DNA of 58,140 bases from Psychromonas sp. psych-6C06 (GCF_002835465.1 NZ_PIZM01000014.1:1-58140), one strand, 5' to 3'. Shown: positions 27,664-37,583, numbered from the stretch's first letter. Notes: generated from the letters alone by a model not told the origin. Translations and numbers: made by a program.

Positions 27664-28929
27664 ATGTTTAACCGCGATATGAATATTGCAGATTACGATC
27701 CAGAGCTATGGGAATCAATGACGGGCGAAGTTCAACGTCAAGAAGATCACATCGAGCTAATTGCATCTGAAAACTACACAAGCCCACGTGTAATGGAAGC
27801 GCAAGGTAGTCAGCTTACAAACAAATATGCAGAAGGTTACCCTGGTAAGCGTTACTACGGTGGTTGTGAGTATGTTGATGTTGCTGAGTCTTTAGCGATT
27901 GAACGTGCTAAATCTTTATTTGGTGCTGATTACGCAAACGTACAGCCACACGCAGGCTCTCAAGCAAACAGTGCTGTTTACGCTGCACTTTGTAATGCTG
28001 GCGATACAGTATTAGGCATGAGTCTTGCTCACGGTGGTCACTTAACACACGGTGCTAAAGTAAGTTTCTCTGGTAAAACTTATAATTCAGTTCAGTACGG
28101 AATCAACCCTGATACAGGTATTCTTGATTACGCTGAAGTTGAGCGTTTAGCTGTTGAACACAAACCAAAAATGATTATCGCTGGTTTCTCTGCGTACTCA
28201 GGTGTTGTTGATTGGGCTAAATTCCGTGAAATCGCTGACAAAGTAGGTGCTTACCTCTTTGTTGATATGGCCCACGTTGCTGGTCTTGTGGCTGCGGGTC
28301 TTTACCCTAACCCAGTACCATTTGCTGATGTTGTTACAACGACAACGCATAAAACATTAGGTGGTCCACGTGGTGGTCTTATCCTTGCTAAAGCAAATGC
28401 TGAGATTGAGAAGAAATTAAACTCAGCTGTTTTCCCTGGTGGTCAAGGTGGCCCATTAATGCACGTTGTTGCAGCTAAAGCGGTTGCATTTAAAGAGTGT
28501 GCTGAACCAGAATTCAAAGCGTACCAAGAGTCTGTTTTAGCTAATGCTAAAGCGATGGTTGCTGTATTCCAAAAGCGTGATTACAAAATCGTTTCTAATG
28601 GTACTGAAAACCACCTTTTCCTTGTTGATTTAATCGCTCAAGATATCACGGGTAAAGAAGCGGATGCAGCATTAGGTCTTGCTCACATCACTGTGAACAT
28701 GAACTCTGTACCAAACGATCCACGTTCTCCGTTTGTTACATCTGGTCTGCGTATCGGTACACCTGCATTTACTCGCCGTGGTGCAACTGTTGCTGATGCA
28801 ACTGAGCTTGCTGGTTGGATTTGTGACATCCTAGATGTTATCAAAGATGAAGAAAAACTAGCTGCAACCATTGAAGCTGTTAAAGTAAAGGCTGCTGCAT
28901 TCTGTAAAGCAAACCCTGTTTACGGTTAA
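27664..28929 (+). CDS. glyA: Serine hydroxymethyltransferase
   Basis: 421-residue PLP enzyme that converts serine and tetrahydrofolate to glycine and 5,10-methylene-THF. The start [19 protein letters not shown] matches the family start, with a taggag ribosome site. Motifs: [24 protein letters not shown], the PLP-lysine motif [14 protein letters not shown] and [19 protein letters not shown] near the C-terminus. The length is normal (417 in E. coli). Transcribed alone with a strong terminator; in many relatives nrdR follows directly, but here a restriction-like gene intervenes. Confidence 0.98.
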   Translation: MFNRDMNIADYDPELWESMTGEVQRQEDHIELIASENYTSPRVMEAQGSQLTNKYAEGYPGKRYYGGCEYVDVAESLAIERAKSLFGADYANVQPHAGSQANSAVYAALCNAGDTVLGMSLAHGGHLTHGAKVSFSGKTYNSVQYGINPDTGILDYAEVERLAVEHKPKMIIAGFSAYSGVVDWAKFREIADKVGAYLFVDMAHVAGLVAAGLYPNPVPFADVVTTTTHKTLGGPRGGLILAKANAEIEKKLNSAVFPGGQGGPLMHVVAAKAVAFKECAEPEFKAYQESVLANAKAMVAVFQKRDYKIVSNGTENHLFLVDLIAQDITGKEADAALGLAHITVNMNSVPNDPRSPFVTSGLRIGTPAFTRRGATVADATELAGWICDILDVIKDEEKLAATIEAVKVKAAAFCKANPVYG

Positions 28930-28950
28930 TCGCTAACGCGTTACTATAAA

Positions 28951-28978
28951 AAGCCACACTCTGTGTGGTTTTTTTTTA
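28951..28978 (+). terminator. Rho-independent terminator after glyA
   Basis: Stem aagccacac / gtgtggtt with a tct loop, followed by a run of T to 28977. Confidence 0.88.
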
Positions 28979-29002
28979 TCTGGTGTTTGTTATATCCAAC
29001 GA

Positions 29003-29130
29003 AATAATACTAATGGAATTAAAAAAGTGATTAGTCTTGATTGTTAAAATTTCGATAATATAACAATTATTTACGTTTTTTTGCCTGTATTAAGCCACTT
29101 TTATTGCTCAAAATTTAGATCATTTTTTCA
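29003..29130 (+). repeat. Dispersed MITE-like repeat, diverged copy 4
   Basis: Recognisable by order of motifs: aatactaatggaatt, gattagtcttgattgttaaaa, tttcg, then gcctgtattaagccac and gctcaaaatttagatca, which align with the copy immediately to its right. Many substitutions and a central deletion. Confidence 0.55.
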
Positions 29131-29142
29131 ATTCTTTTAGGA

Positions 29143-29309
29143 TTATACCAAACGAAATAAATAGCGGGTCTAATTTACTGGTTGAAGCAACTTACCTCTT
29201 CGTTGAAACGTTCGTAAAAGGGAACAGCCATTTATGTTAAGTTTCGCCTTGATTTAAGTCACTTTTCCTGAGCAAAATTTAGACCACATACTTAATTCGA
29301 TTGATATTA
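29143..29309 (+). repeat. Dispersed MITE-like repeat, full-length copy 5
   Basis: Opens ttataccaaacgaaataaat, has the core ttactggttgaagcaactta and gtaaaagggaacagcca, and closes acttaattcgattgatatta. In tandem with the diverged copy 4, just upstream of the restriction-like gene. Confidence 0.85.
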
Positions 29310-29328
29310 TTCAACAATAAGGTTAACA

Positions 29329-30453
29329 GTGCATTTTTATAGAATACAATCAGAGCAAAAAAAGCAGGACTATCATCACTATTTGCAAGTGGTTGGAGGT
29401 TTATCCAACCTGTTTTCTGAATCTACGGCACCATATCTCTATTATCGCGCAGCTGAACGTATCTTTTGTCGTGCCTTTAATGCAGAAGATCTGTCACGAG
29501 GAGATGTCGCGATTGATGCGATGAAAAACGGTGTTGGCATTGGTCTTAAAACATTTTTAATAGGCAATCAAAAGTCTTGGCAAAAAGTGGCTGAGTTTAA
29601 TCGTGATCGAAGTAAATATATTGACTTACCTACATTAGAGATGGTGAAAGAGGTTGCTCGTTTAAGAAATGCACGCATTAATTTTACGATAAGACTTTAT
29701 CGATTAAAACGTGTTATTTATCATTGTGTGGTGCGAGACAAGGGAGTTTTCCATCTTTTTGAAGAGCCTATGCATTTGGTCGATATTGAAAATATCAAGC
29801 TGATTAATAATAACAGTAATTCAATTATTTTTACCGATGGTATTGCGGATTATAATTTTTCATTATCAAAGAGTACGTTATTAAAACGTTTTAATACATC
29901 CCACTATGCAGCAAGCTTTAACATTGATATCGCTGATGATCCTCTGTCTCAACTCAGTGAGCAAATGCGATTAACGACACAATTAAGCCCTAAATTAAAA
30001 TCATTCGATACTATTTACCTTCCTCTGTATGGGCGTAATAAAACCGTCTTTGAGCGAAGTGGATTAAATCAATGGAATGCGAATGGCCGAAAACGCGATC
30101 CCGATGAGGTTTATATTCCCATACCAAGTTGGATTCATGATAAGTTTCCTGATTTTTTCCCTGAGCAAGATGTTCCATTTTCAGTTCGCTTACCTTCTGG
30201 GCAACGGTTGAGCTGTAAACTATGTCAAGCAGGGCGTAAAGCATTGATGTCTAATCCAAATGTTGATTTAGGTCGCTGGATTTTACGAAGTGTGTTACAA
30301 CTTGAATATGATCAGTTAGTTAATTATTCACAATTACAAACACTGGGTGTTGATTCTCTACGCTTAGATAAAATAGCTGAAGGGGAATACCAGATTAATT
30401 TTAGTAAAATAGAAAGCTATGAAGAGTTTAGCGATTTGAATCGCTTTAAATAA
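29329..30453 (+). CDS. Orphan restriction-endonuclease-like protein (NgoFVII-type C-terminal domain)
   Basis: 374 residues from a GTG start with an aataagg site upstream. The C-terminal 180 residues carry [35 protein letters not shown] and [17 protein letters not shown], the arrangement I associate with the NgoFVII-family C-terminal (B3-like, DNA-reading) domain. In the N-terminal half, [20 protein letters not shown] followed by [10 protein letters not shown] has the spacing of a PD-(D/E)xK nuclease core (Asp ... Leu-Lys). No methyltransferase gene is adjacent. It interrupts the common glyA-nrdR neighbourhood and is flanked by MITE-like repeats, signs of a later insertion. The specificity is unknown; activity may be lost. 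Confidence 0.65.
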   Translation: MHFYRIQSEQKKQDYHHYLQVVGGLSNLFSESTAPYLYYRAAERIFCRAFNAEDLSRGDVAIDAMKNGVGIGLKTFLIGNQKSWQKVAEFNRDRSKYIDLPTLEMVKEVARLRNARINFTIRLYRLKRVIYHCVVRDKGVFHLFEEPMHLVDIENIKLINNNSNSIIFTDGIADYNFSLSKSTLLKRFNTSHYAASFNIDIADDPLSQLSEQMRLTTQLSPKLKSFDTIYLPLYGRNKTVFERSGLNQWNANGRKRDPDEVYIPIPSWIHDKFPDFFPEQDVPFSVRLPSGQRLSCKLCQAGRKALMSNPNVDLGRWILRSVLQLEYDQLVNYSQLQTLGVDSLRLDKIAEGEYQINFSKIESYEEFSDLNRFK

Positions 30454-30473
30454 TAGATAAAAAGAGAGGCAGT

Positions 30474-30923
30474 ATGTATTGTCCATTTTGTAGTGCACAG
30501 GATACCAAAGTTATCGATTCCCGTCTGGTCGCAGATGGCTCGCAGGTGCGCCGTCGTCGTGCTTGTAATGAATGTAATGAGCGTTTTACCACCTTTGAAA
30601 GTGCTGAATTATTGATGCCTCGTTTAATTAAATCTGATGGACGTCGTGAGCCCTTTGACGATGAAAAATTGTTAGTGGGTATTAATCGCGCCTTAGAGAA
30701 ACGCCCAGTCAGTATTGAAGCGATTGAAGTGAGCGTGAATAAATTAAAAACGATTCTTCGTGCAACAGGTGAAAGAGAAGTTACTTCTAAAATGGTCGGT
30801 GAATTGGTAATGGATTTACTAAAAAGCTTGGATAAAATTGCTTATATCCGTTTTGCATCTGTTTATCGCTCTTTTGAAGATGTTAAAGAGTTTGGTGAAG
30901 AGATCGCTAGACTAGAAAAGTAA
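30474..30923 (+). CDS. nrdR: Transcriptional repressor NrdR
   Basis: 149 residues, full length. N-terminal zinc ribbon ([15 protein letters not shown] ... [12 protein letters not shown], four Cys) and an ATP-cone ([15 protein letters not shown] to the C-terminus). NrdR senses ATP/dATP and represses ribonucleotide reductase genes through NrdR boxes. Ribosome site agaggcag before the ATG. It precedes ribD, the common order nrdR-ribD-ribE-ribB-ribH-nusB. Confidence 0.97.
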   Translation: MYCPFCSAQDTKVIDSRLVADGSQVRRRRACNECNERFTTFESAELLMPRLIKSDGRREPFDDEKLLVGINRALEKRPVSIEAIEVSVNKLKTILRATGEREVTSKMVGELVMDLLKSLDKIAYIRFASVYRSFEDVKEFGEEIARLEK

Positions 30924-30999
30924 TGCTTAGTTCATCATTATATAAATGGGTAAACTACGATGATATTATTTATGGCTGACATAATTCAGCCGTAAGTTA

Positions 31000-31124
31000 T
31001 TATACCAAATGAAGGAAATAGCTGATCTATTATACTGGTTAAAGTAACTTATCTCTTCCTTGAAACGTTGGTAAAGGGAACCCTGCACAAAATGTAGATC
31101 ACATACTTAATTCGCTTGATATTA
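31000..31124 (+). repeat. Dispersed MITE-like repeat, copy 6 (internal deletion)
   Basis: Opens ttataccaaatgaaggaaat, core tactggttaaagtaactta and ggtaaagggaaccc, then jumps to aaaatgtagatcacatac and ends ttaattcgcttgatatta. About 40 nt of the centre are missing compared with copy 5. Confidence 0.85.
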
Positions 31125-31169
31125 TTCTATTTATAAATGAAATTTTACTTCTTACATTAAAGGTAATTA

Positions 31170-32315
31170 ATGAGTTCAACTGCATTTTCAGACCAAGATA
31201 AAGCCTATATGGCCCAAGCCATCACACTTGCTAAAAAAGGCCGCTTTACGACTGCGCCTAACCCTAATGTAGGTTGTGTTATTGTGGCTAATAACATCAT
31301 CGTTGGTGAAGGTTTTCATTTTAAAGCTGGAGAGCCACACGCGGAGGTCCATGCATTAGCAATGGCTGGAACCAAAGCCATTAATGCTACTTGTTATGTG
31401 ACCTTAGAGCCTTGCTCGCACTTTGGGCGGACGCCACCCTGCGCTATTGCGTTGACTAAAGCGGGCATTAAACGGGTCGTGATTGCCATGGTTGATCCTA
31501 ACCCTAAAGTTGCAGGACGCGGTATTGCAATTTTAGAAGAGGCAGGTATTCAAGTTGATGTGGGCCTATTAGAAGCTAAAGCGAACTCCTTGAATTTGGG
31601 CTTTATCAAGCGCATGAAAACGAAAACAGCGCGTGTGACGGTAAAAATGGCATCAAGTTTAGATGGAAAAACAGCGCTTCATAATGGCAAAAGTCAGTGG
31701 ATAACCGGTCCTAAAGCTCGCATAGATGTACAATATTACCGTGCAATGCAGGGAGCTATTTTAACCGGAAGTGGCACCATAATGGCCGATGATCCAAGTT
31801 TAAATGTGCGCTTTCCTGAGTTACAGCAATCGTCACAATTTAATGATGAAATTGTTGAAACACAGTTGCGTCAACCTATTCGTATTATTTTAGACTCGCA
31901 CAATAAATTAACGCTTAATGAAAAACTTTTTAGTCTTCAAGGTAAAGTGTTGTTAGTGTCGCTTTCACCGCGCGTAGATTTAAACACCTTAACCTTTGTT
32001 GCTGATGTTGAACAGATTATTGCCCGCGACGATGGGCATGGTCGTGTCGATTTGAAACAGCTATTGCAACTACTAAATACCTATGAAATTAATGACCTGT
32101 GGGTAGAAGCAGGGGCTACATTGGCGGGCGAGTTTTTCAAGCAACAATTAGTTGATCAATTTATATTGTATCAATCACCGAAATTAATGGGCGATCAGTC
32201 CAGAAACTTAGTAAACTTACCTAACTATTCTGAAATGGGTGATGTCGTACAGTTAGCGTTGAAAAATGTCACGTTAATTGGCGATGATATCCGTATAATA
32301 AGTGATCGAGATTAA
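31170..32315 (+). CDS. ribD: Bifunctional riboflavin biosynthesis deaminase/reductase RibD
   Basis: 381 residues. N-terminal cytidine-deaminase-type zinc domain (GEPHAEVHAL; LEPCSHFGRTPPCA) deaminates the pyrimidinone; C-terminal DHFR-like reductase (TVKMASSLDGKTA; SGTIMADDPSLNVR; WVEAGATLAGEF) reduces the ribose with NADPH. Steps 2 and 3 of riboflavin synthesis. The start at 31170 follows aaaggtaatt. Overlap with ribE is avoided: the real ribE ATG lies 2 nt after this stop. Confidence 0.96.
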   Translation: MSSTAFSDQDKAYMAQAITLAKKGRFTTAPNPNVGCVIVANNIIVGEGFHFKAGEPHAEVHALAMAGTKAINATCYVTLEPCSHFGRTPPCAIALTKAGIKRVVIAMVDPNPKVAGRGIAILEEAGIQVDVGLLEAKANSLNLGFIKRMKTKTARVTVKMASSLDGKTALHNGKSQWITGPKARIDVQYYRAMQGAILTGSGTIMADDPSLNVRFPELQQSSQFNDEIVETQLRQPIRIILDSHNKLTLNEKLFSLQGKVLLVSLSPRVDLNTLTFVADVEQIIARDDGHGRVDLKQLLQLLNTYEINDLWVEAGATLAGEFFKQQLVDQFILYQSPKLMGDQSRNLVNLPNYSEMGDVVQLALKNVTLIGDDIRIISDRD

Positions 32316-32316
32316 T

Positions 32317-32994
32317 ATGTTTACAGGCATTATCGAAGCCGTTGGCTCAATTACCACTATCAAACGTCATGCAAAAGATATGACCATTACCGTCGACTGC
32401 GGTGAATTAGACCTTTGTGATGTGAAACTGGGGGATAGTATTGCCCATAATGGTGTTTGCCTAACGGTAACACAATTGCATGATAATGGTTATGATGTTG
32501 ATATATCAAACGAAACTATTCAGCGCAGTGGATTTTCTGCAATTAAACCAGGCTTTGCGATCAACCTTGAAAAAGCGATGCAAGTCACCTCTCGTTTTGG
32601 CGGACACATTGTTAGCGGACACGTTGATGGCGTTGGTGAAATAACGACAATTAGTCAATTAGGCAGCGCCGTTGAATATTGGATAAAAGCACCGGATAGC
32701 TTAGCAAAATATATTGCTGAAAAAGGTTCAATTACCGTTGATGGGATAAGTTTAACAACCAACTCGATTGATGGTGCATCCTTTAAGTTGACCATCATTC
32801 CACACACCATTTCACAAACTACGATGACTCATTATCAGGTTGGTACGTTAGTCAATTTAGAGGTCGATGTTGTTTCACGTTATTTAGAACGATTATTAAT
32901 GGGTGATAAGGCAGCCTATAGTGGCTCGGAAAGTGATAGCCCAGAAAAAGAATCAACCCTATCGCTGCTTGCTCGCAGTGGTTTTATGGGTTAA
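32317..32994 (+). CDS. ribE: Riboflavin synthase alpha subunit
   Basis: 225 residues from ATG 32317 (MFTGIIEAVGSI, the canonical start). Two lumazine-binding halves repeat: GDSIAHNGVCLTV and GSITVDGISLTTNSI; FGGHIVSGHVDGVG between them. Dismutes two 6,7-dimethyl-8-ribityllumazine molecules into riboflavin and the pyrimidine intermediate. A polar tail (SGSESDSPEKE) extends past the second barrel. Placed 1 nt after the ribD stop, so coupled. Confidence 0.96.
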   Translation: MFTGIIEAVGSITTIKRHAKDMTITVDCGELDLCDVKLGDSIAHNGVCLTVTQLHDNGYDVDISNETIQRSGFSAIKPGFAINLEKAMQVTSRFGGHIVSGHVDGVGEITTISQLGSAVEYWIKAPDSLAKYIAEKGSITVDGISLTTNSIDGASFKLTIIPHTISQTTMTHYQVGTLVNLEVDVVSRYLERLLMGDKAAYSGSESDSPEKESTLSLLARSGFMG

Positions 32995-33023
32995 GTAAAG
33001 CATTTATTTAGTAAGGATAAAAA

Positions 33024-34130
33024 ATGAAATTAAATACAACGGCTGAGATTATTGAAGATATTCGCCTTGGTAAAATGGTTATCTTAATGGACGATGAAGA
33101 TCGTGAAAATGAAGGTGATTTAATCATGGCTGCGGATATGGTAACCCCCGAAGCAATCAACTTTATGGCCAAATATGGCCGTGGTTTAATCTGCTTAACC
33201 TTGACCGAAGCACGCTGTGAACAGCTTAAACTGCCACTAATGGTCGATGATAATACGGCTGCCTTTTCAACTAACTTCACGGTTTCAATTGAAGCTGCTG
33301 AAGGTGTCACAACAGGTATTTCAGCTGCCGACCGTGCGATTACGGTGCAACGTGCTGTTGCCTTAAATGCAAAACCGACTGACATTGTTATGCCTGGTCA
33401 TATTTTCCCACTTAAAGCACAAGCTGGTGGTGTATTAACACGTGCAGGACATACCGAAGCAGGCTGTGACTTAGCGCGTTTAGCTGGGCGTGAACCAGCG
33501 GGTGTGATTGTTGAAATATTAAATGAAGATGGCAGCATGGCACGCCGAGCTGATTTAGAAGTATTCGCTGAAAAACACGGCATTAAATTAGGTACTGTGG
33601 CTGACTTAATTGAATATCGCAATAATAATGAAACGACTATCGAAAAAGTATCAAGCTGTAAATTACCCACTGAATTTGGTGAGTTTGACCTTGTTGCATA
33701 CCAAGATACTATCGATAAACAGGTTCACTTTGCGTTGGTTAATGGTGAAGTAAAAGAGGGGGACGTAACTAATGTTCGTGTACATCTTCAAAATACATTC
33801 TCTGATAACTTCTTTTCTGAGCGTCTATCACAACAAACATGGCCAATGCGTAATGCTTTACAACGTTTAGCAAAAGATGGTGGCATTTTGGTGATGTTAG
33901 GCCATCAAGAAACAGCAGAATCATTAATTGAACAAGTTAAGAATATTGCTAAAGAAGATGCGGGTGAACGTGTGGCTGCAAAAACACAGGGAGCAAGTCG
34001 CCGAGTTGGGGTTGGCTCGCAAATTTTACGTGATTTAGGCGTGCAAAAAATGGCACTGTTAAGTTCAGAGAAACGCTACCATGCACTGTCAGGTTTCGGT
34101 CTTGAAGTAGTTGATTACATCACTGAATAA
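33024..34130 (+). CDS. ribB: 3,4-dihydroxy-2-butanone-4-phosphate synthase with a degenerate GTP cyclohydrolase II domain (RibBX type)
   Basis: 368 residues. Residues 1-205 are a complete DHBP synthase: [46 protein letters not shown]. Residues 215-368 align with GTP cyclohydrolase II ([20 protein letters not shown]) but lack the zinc motif C-x2-GD-x8-C-x-[21 protein letters not shown] stands where it should be. The second domain is therefore not expected to open GTP. A separate ribA must exist elsewhere. Ribosome site aagga lies 9 nt before the ATG. No FMN riboswitch seen upstream. Confidence 0.93.
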   Translation: MKLNTTAEIIEDIRLGKMVILMDDEDRENEGDLIMAADMVTPEAINFMAKYGRGLICLTLTEARCEQLKLPLMVDDNTAAFSTNFTVSIEAAEGVTTGISAADRAITVQRAVALNAKPTDIVMPGHIFPLKAQAGGVLTRAGHTEAGCDLARLAGREPAGVIVEILNEDGSMARRADLEVFAEKHGIKLGTVADLIEYRNNNETTIEKVSSCKLPTEFGEFDLVAYQDTIDKQVHFALVNGEVKEGDVTNVRVHLQNTFSDNFFSERLSQQTWPMRNALQRLAKDGGILVMLGHQETAESLIEQVKNIAKEDAGERVAAKTQGASRRVGVGSQILRDLGVQKMALLSSEKRYHALSGFGLEVVDYITE

Positions 34131-34184
34131 CGTGATTAAGTCAAAAATGACCGAGAAAGATTAACAGATCCTAGTAGATAAAAA

Positions 34185-34208
34185 AAAGTGTGCTAGAATG
34201 CACACTTT
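34185..34208. terminator. Hairpin between ribB and ribH
   Basis: Arms aaagtgtgc / gcacacttt (9 bp) with loop tagaat; A run before and tctttg after. Could lower read-through into ribH or act as a bidirectional terminator. Confidence 0.6.
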
Positions 34209-34239
34209 CTTTGTAAGACACGTTAAGTAAGGGTAGAAA

Positions 34240-34707
34240 ATGAAAATAATTGAAGGTGGCTTAGCTGCACCAAATGCGAAAATCGCAATTGTAATCTCTC
34301 GTTTTAACAGCTTTATTAATGAGCAGTTACTAGCGGGTGCCGTTGATACCCTTAAACGTACAGGTCAAGTGCAAGATGACAACATTACTGTTGTTCGTAT
34401 GCCGGGCGCTGTTGAGTTACCGTTAGTCGCTAAGCGTGTTGCTGCTTCTAAAAAACACGATGCAATTATTGCACTTGGTACGGTTATTCGTGGTGGCACA
34501 CCACACTTTGAATTTGTTGCTAACGAATGTAATAAAGGGTTAGCACAAGTTTCTTTAGACTATGATATTCCAGTTGCTTTTGGTGTATTAACAACAGATT
34601 CAATCGATCAAGCAATCGAGCGAGCTGGTACTAAAATGGGTAATAAAGGTAGCGAAGCTGCACTTAGCGCACTAGAGATGGTTAATGTGATGGCGGAATT
34701 AGGTTAA
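34240..34707 (+). CDS. ribH: 6,7-dimethyl-8-ribityllumazine synthase
   Basis: 155 residues. [20 protein letters not shown] opening, [14 protein letters not shown], and [17 protein letters not shown] with the catalytic His. Condenses the RibD product with the RibB product; assembles as an icosahedral or pentameric shell. Followed by nusB with a 1-nt overlap (taatga), the standard arrangement. Confidence 0.97.
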   Translation: MKIIEGGLAAPNAKIAIVISRFNSFINEQLLAGAVDTLKRTGQVQDDNITVVRMPGAVELPLVAKRVAASKKHDAIIALGTVIRGGTPHFEFVANECNKGLAQVSLDYDIPVAFGVLTTDSIDQAIERAGTKMGNKGSEAALSALEMVNVMAELG

Positions 34708-35132
34708 TGAAAATGAAACCCGCTGAACGTCGACGCGCACGTCAATTTGCAGTGCAAGCTGTCTACCAATGGCAAATTACAGGTGCTACCTTTGCGCAGA
34801 TTGTTGATCAATTTACCGTCGACCAAGATCTTTCAAAAACAGATGTGCCTTATTTTAAAGAGTTACTTTCTGGTGTAATTAATCGTGCAGATGTCCTTGA
34901 CGAAAAATTATCACCTTACTTGTCTCGTAAAATTAAAGACGTAGATATGGTTGATCTTGCTATTTTACGCTTAGCGATGTTTGAGCTAACTTATCGTACT
35001 GACGTACCCGAAAAAGTAGTGCTGAACGAAGCTATTGAACTTGCTAAAGACTTTGCTACTGACGAATCGTACAAATTCGTTAATGGTGTTTTAGATAAAG
35101 CATTGCGTAGTTTGAAATTACGCGACGCATAA
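34707..35132 (+). CDS. nusB: Transcription antitermination factor NusB
   Basis: 141 residues, all-helical. RRRARQFAVQAVYQWQITG opening, VDMVDLAILRLAMFEL and VVLNEAIELAKDFATDESYKFVNGVLDK (in parts) are family hallmarks. Binds boxA RNA with NusE (S10) for rRNA antitermination. thiL, which often follows, is missing here: a terminator and a MITE-like repeat come next. Confidence 0.97.
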   Translation: MKMKPAERRRARQFAVQAVYQWQITGATFAQIVDQFTVDQDLSKTDVPYFKELLSGVINRADVLDEKLSPYLSRKIKDVDMVDLAILRLAMFELTYRTDVPEKVVLNEAIELAKDFATDESYKFVNGVLDKALRSLKLRDA

Positions 35133-35180
35133 AGTGCTTTAAGGATGAAATGCAGTATCCAGTGTTTTATCGCTAAAAAT

Positions 35181-35214
35181 AAAAATCCAGTCGCTTTTGC
35201 CACTGGATTTTTTT
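35181..35214 (+). terminator. Rho-independent terminator of the rib-nusB operon
   Basis: Arms aaaaatccagt / actggattttt around the loop cgcttttgcc; T run to 35214. Confidence 0.88.
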
Positions 35215-35232
35215 GTATTAATTCAATTGGTC

Positions 35233-35396
35233 TAATACCAAACCCATTAAATTACTGATTAATCTTACTGGTTAAAAGAAGCTATTTCAGCGTTAAAAAT
35301 TTCGTAAAGGGAACAACCATTTGCATCAATTTTCGCCTTGAACTAACTCCTTTTTCCTGCGTAATATTTGATCACTATATTAGCGGAATTGGTATA
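35233..35396 (+). repeat. Dispersed MITE-like repeat, full-length copy 7
   Basis: 164 nt reference copy. Opens taataccaaacccattaaat, core ttactggttaaaagaagcta, gtaaagggaacaaccattt and ttcgccttgaactaactcc, closes attagcggaattggtata. The ends are imperfect inverted repeats (tataccaa / ttggtata). Confidence 0.9.
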
Positions 35397-35518
35397 ATCT
35401 CAAGTTTGCGATTGCTATGATGATATGCCTTGAACGACGAAATATAAGTGGCACACGTAAAAATTAAATATAATAGTTTTCGTTAATCAGAGCTGAGATT
35501 AAAAGAAAAGAGGTAACA

Positions 35519-36223
35519 ATGAATAAAAGTTTCATCACCAACTTCATCGCTGCGCTTATTTTAGTTGCAGGTTTATTATTACAGCAAGATATCTTAGCTA
35601 TGGTCGGATTATTTGCACTTTCTGGTGCACTGACGAACTGGCTTGCGGTATTTATGTTATTTGAAAAAGTACCTTTTCTGTATGGCTCAGGTGTTGTGCC
35701 TGCACATTTTGAAGAGTTTAAAAAAGGTATTCGCACGCTGATGATGGAACAGTTTTTTACCCTTGAGAATGTAGATCGCTTTTTAAGTGCGGGCATGCTT
35801 TCTCCTGCACATTTAAATCTTGTACCAGTGGTTGAAAAGGTTGATCTTAACCCTACCTATGATGGTTTAATCAAAGTGATTATGGATTCCTCTTTTGGCC
35901 CGATGTTAGGCATGTTTGGTGGTGAGGAGGCTCTGGTGCCTCTGCGCGAACCTTTTATTAAGCATATGAAAAAATCCATTATAGAACTCACGCAGGATGA
36001 ACAATTTATTGAGCTGTTAAAAGAAGAGATTGAACAGCCTGATATGATGCAAGATATCTTGGCGAAAATTGAAAAAATTATTGAGCAACGCTTAAACGAA
36101 TTAACGCCACAACTTGTAAAAGAGATCATTCAGGCAATGATTAAAAAGCATCTTGGATGGTTAGTTGTTTGGGGGGGCGTGTTTGGTGGACTTATTGGCT
36201 TTATAACAACATTTATTGTTTAA
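35519..36223 (+). CDS. DUF445-family membrane protein
   Basis: 234 residues. N-terminal hydrophobic hairpin (residues 5-50; ALSGALTNWLAVFMLFEKVP is the conserved DUF445 signature), a long helical cytosolic or periplasmic middle rich in Glu (QFIELLKEEIEQPDMMQDIL) and a C-terminal membrane helix (WGGVFGGLIGFITTFIV). Function unknown in the family (YheB/YjiN-like). Ribosome site gaggt before the ATG. Single gene. Confidence 0.85.
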   Translation: MNKSFITNFIAALILVAGLLLQQDILAMVGLFALSGALTNWLAVFMLFEKVPFLYGSGVVPAHFEEFKKGIRTLMMEQFFTLENVDRFLSAGMLSPAHLNLVPVVEKVDLNPTYDGLIKVIMDSSFGPMLGMFGGEEALVPLREPFIKHMKKSIIELTQDEQFIELLKEEIEQPDMMQDILAKIEKIIEQRLNELTPQLVKEIIQAMIKKHLGWLVVWGGVFGGLIGFITTFIV

Positions 36224-36235
36224 ATCATAATATTA

Positions 36236-36268
36236 TTAACAACAGCATAAGCTATTCGCTGTTGTTAA
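36236..36268. terminator. Hairpin between convergent DUF445 and diguanylate cyclase genes
   Basis: Perfect 11-bp stem ttaacaacagc / gctgttgttaa with an 11-nt loop. No long T run; probably serves both convergent transcripts. Confidence 0.6.
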
Positions 36269-36281
36269 ATGCCATCCCATT

Positions 36282-37232
36282 TCAGGCTATGTTGATCCTA
36301 TTTCTTCCTTGCTCCTTTGCTTGATAAAGGGCTCTATCAACACGTTTTAATAGAGTATCCATATTTTTATCTCGCTGACTGAATTGACCTAGCCCACCAC
36401 TAACAGTGATATTTAATTGCTTATCTTCTAAAGGGATCTTTAGCTGAGATATATTAAATATTAACCGCTCGCAAGCAGCTTGTACATTATTTACCGCGAC
36501 ATCAGGCATGATAATAAGAAACTCTTCTCCACCTAAGCGTGCGATGGTATCGATGTTACGTATATTCGCTTTTAAAAAATGACTTAATGTAACAAGCACC
36601 TGATCACCAGCATCGTGTCCATAGGTATCGTTGATTTTTTTAAAAAAATCGATATCTAACATTAGCACCGTAATATCTTTTTGATAACGCACGAAACGTT
36701 GCCAATTACGGGTTAATTCATCGGTAGCATAACGACGATTATAGAGTTGTGTTAATGGGTCGGTGAGTGAAAGCGTCTGTAACCTTATTTCTTTTAATTT
36801 ACGTTCTGTAATATTACGTGTGGATATAATCACTAAGCTTTTATCATTACTTTTAAAATGTAATGGGCGTATGCGTAATTCGAACCATTGTTCGGCGATG
36901 GGACCACTAATATTTGGCATCAACTTATTGACGTCTTCAATTTTGCTCGAAGTTTCTAGCACAATCATCGATTGAGTTTGTAAAGACTTTTCAATCGTAG
37001 CTAATATGTTTTTTGTGTTTTCTGCTGAAGTAAACTCTGCAACGGTAGTTGGATTATAATTGTTAACCTCATAAAACTGTTCAGATTCAGTATTCCCAAA
37101 TCGACATAAAATATTCCCTGTTTCGTTAACAATGAAATGCCTATCTGGCATCATATCTGTGATCGCACCTAACACCTCTTTGAGGTGACTTAACTTCATA
37201 AATATATCAGAATCGGAGCTTTCAACTTGCAT
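36282..37232 (-). CDS. PAS-GGDEF diguanylate cyclase
   Basis: 316 residues. Residues 15-140 form a PAS domain (DRHFIVNETGNILCRFGNTE), residues 150-316 a GGDEF domain: LTDPLTQLYNRRYATDEL, LDIDFFKKINDTYGHDAGDQ and the active site ARLGGEEFLIIMPD. An RNID motif five residues before GGEEF fits the RxxD inhibitory site. It should make c-di-GMP, soluble, with an unknown PAS signal. Its upstream region is occupied by MITE-like repeat copy 8. c-di-GMP often governs large adhesins such as the one at the right end, but no link is shown by sequence. Confidence 0.93.
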   Translation of the reverse strand: MQVESSDSDIFMKLSHLKEVLGAITDMMPDRHFIVNETGNILCRFGNTESEQFYEVNNYNPTTVAEFTSAENTKNILATIEKSLQTQSMIVLETSSKIEDVNKLMPNISGPIAEQWFELRIRPLHFKSNDKSLVIISTRNITERKLKEIRLQTLSLTDPLTQLYNRRYATDELTRNWQRFVRYQKDITVLMLDIDFFKKINDTYGHDAGDQVLVTLSHFLKANIRNIDTIARLGGEEFLIIMPDVAVNNVQAACERLIFNISQLKIPLEDKQLNITVSGGLGQFSQRDKNMDTLLKRVDRALYQAKEQGRNRINIA

Positions 37233-37255
37233 GATGCTTTCCTGTGGACTTTTTA

Positions 37256-37392
37256 TTATACCAAACTAGATAAATACCTGATCAACCTTGCTGGTTAAAA
37301 TAAATGACATTTTGTTATTTTCAATCCTAATAACTAGCGCCTTGTTCTTATGCGTTTTTTTCTGCGTAATTTTAGATCACTTAGTTATCCAG
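37256..37392 (+). repeat. Dispersed MITE-like repeat, diverged copy 8
   Basis: Opens tataccaaactagataaata, core cttgctggttaaaataaatg, then gcgccttgttcttatgcg and ctgcgtaattttagatcact. The right end is lost. It lies across the upstream region of the diguanylate cyclase gene. Confidence 0.65.
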
Positions 37393-37420
37393 AGGAGGAT
37401 TAGCGCATATTTTTATTATT

Positions 37421-37583
37421 TATACCAAATCCATTAAATAACAGATCATTCGTACTGGTTAAAAGAAGCTATCTCTGCGTTAAAAGTTTTGCAAATAGAA
37501 CAACTATTTACTGTAACTTTCGCCTTGTGCTACCTCTTTTTTCCTACGTAAAATTCGAACACTATATTAGTAGAATTGTTATT
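37421..37583 (+). repeat. Dispersed MITE-like repeat, full-length copy 9
   Basis: Opens tataccaaatccattaaata, core actggttaaaagaagctatc and ttcgccttgtgctacctc, closes actatattagtagaattgtt. Same class as copies 3 and 7. Confidence 0.85.

Noticed and set aside
32995-33023. FMN riboswitch before ribB, or before ribD
   Set aside because: Neither gap contains the conserved RFN element words; the ribB gap is only 29 nt.
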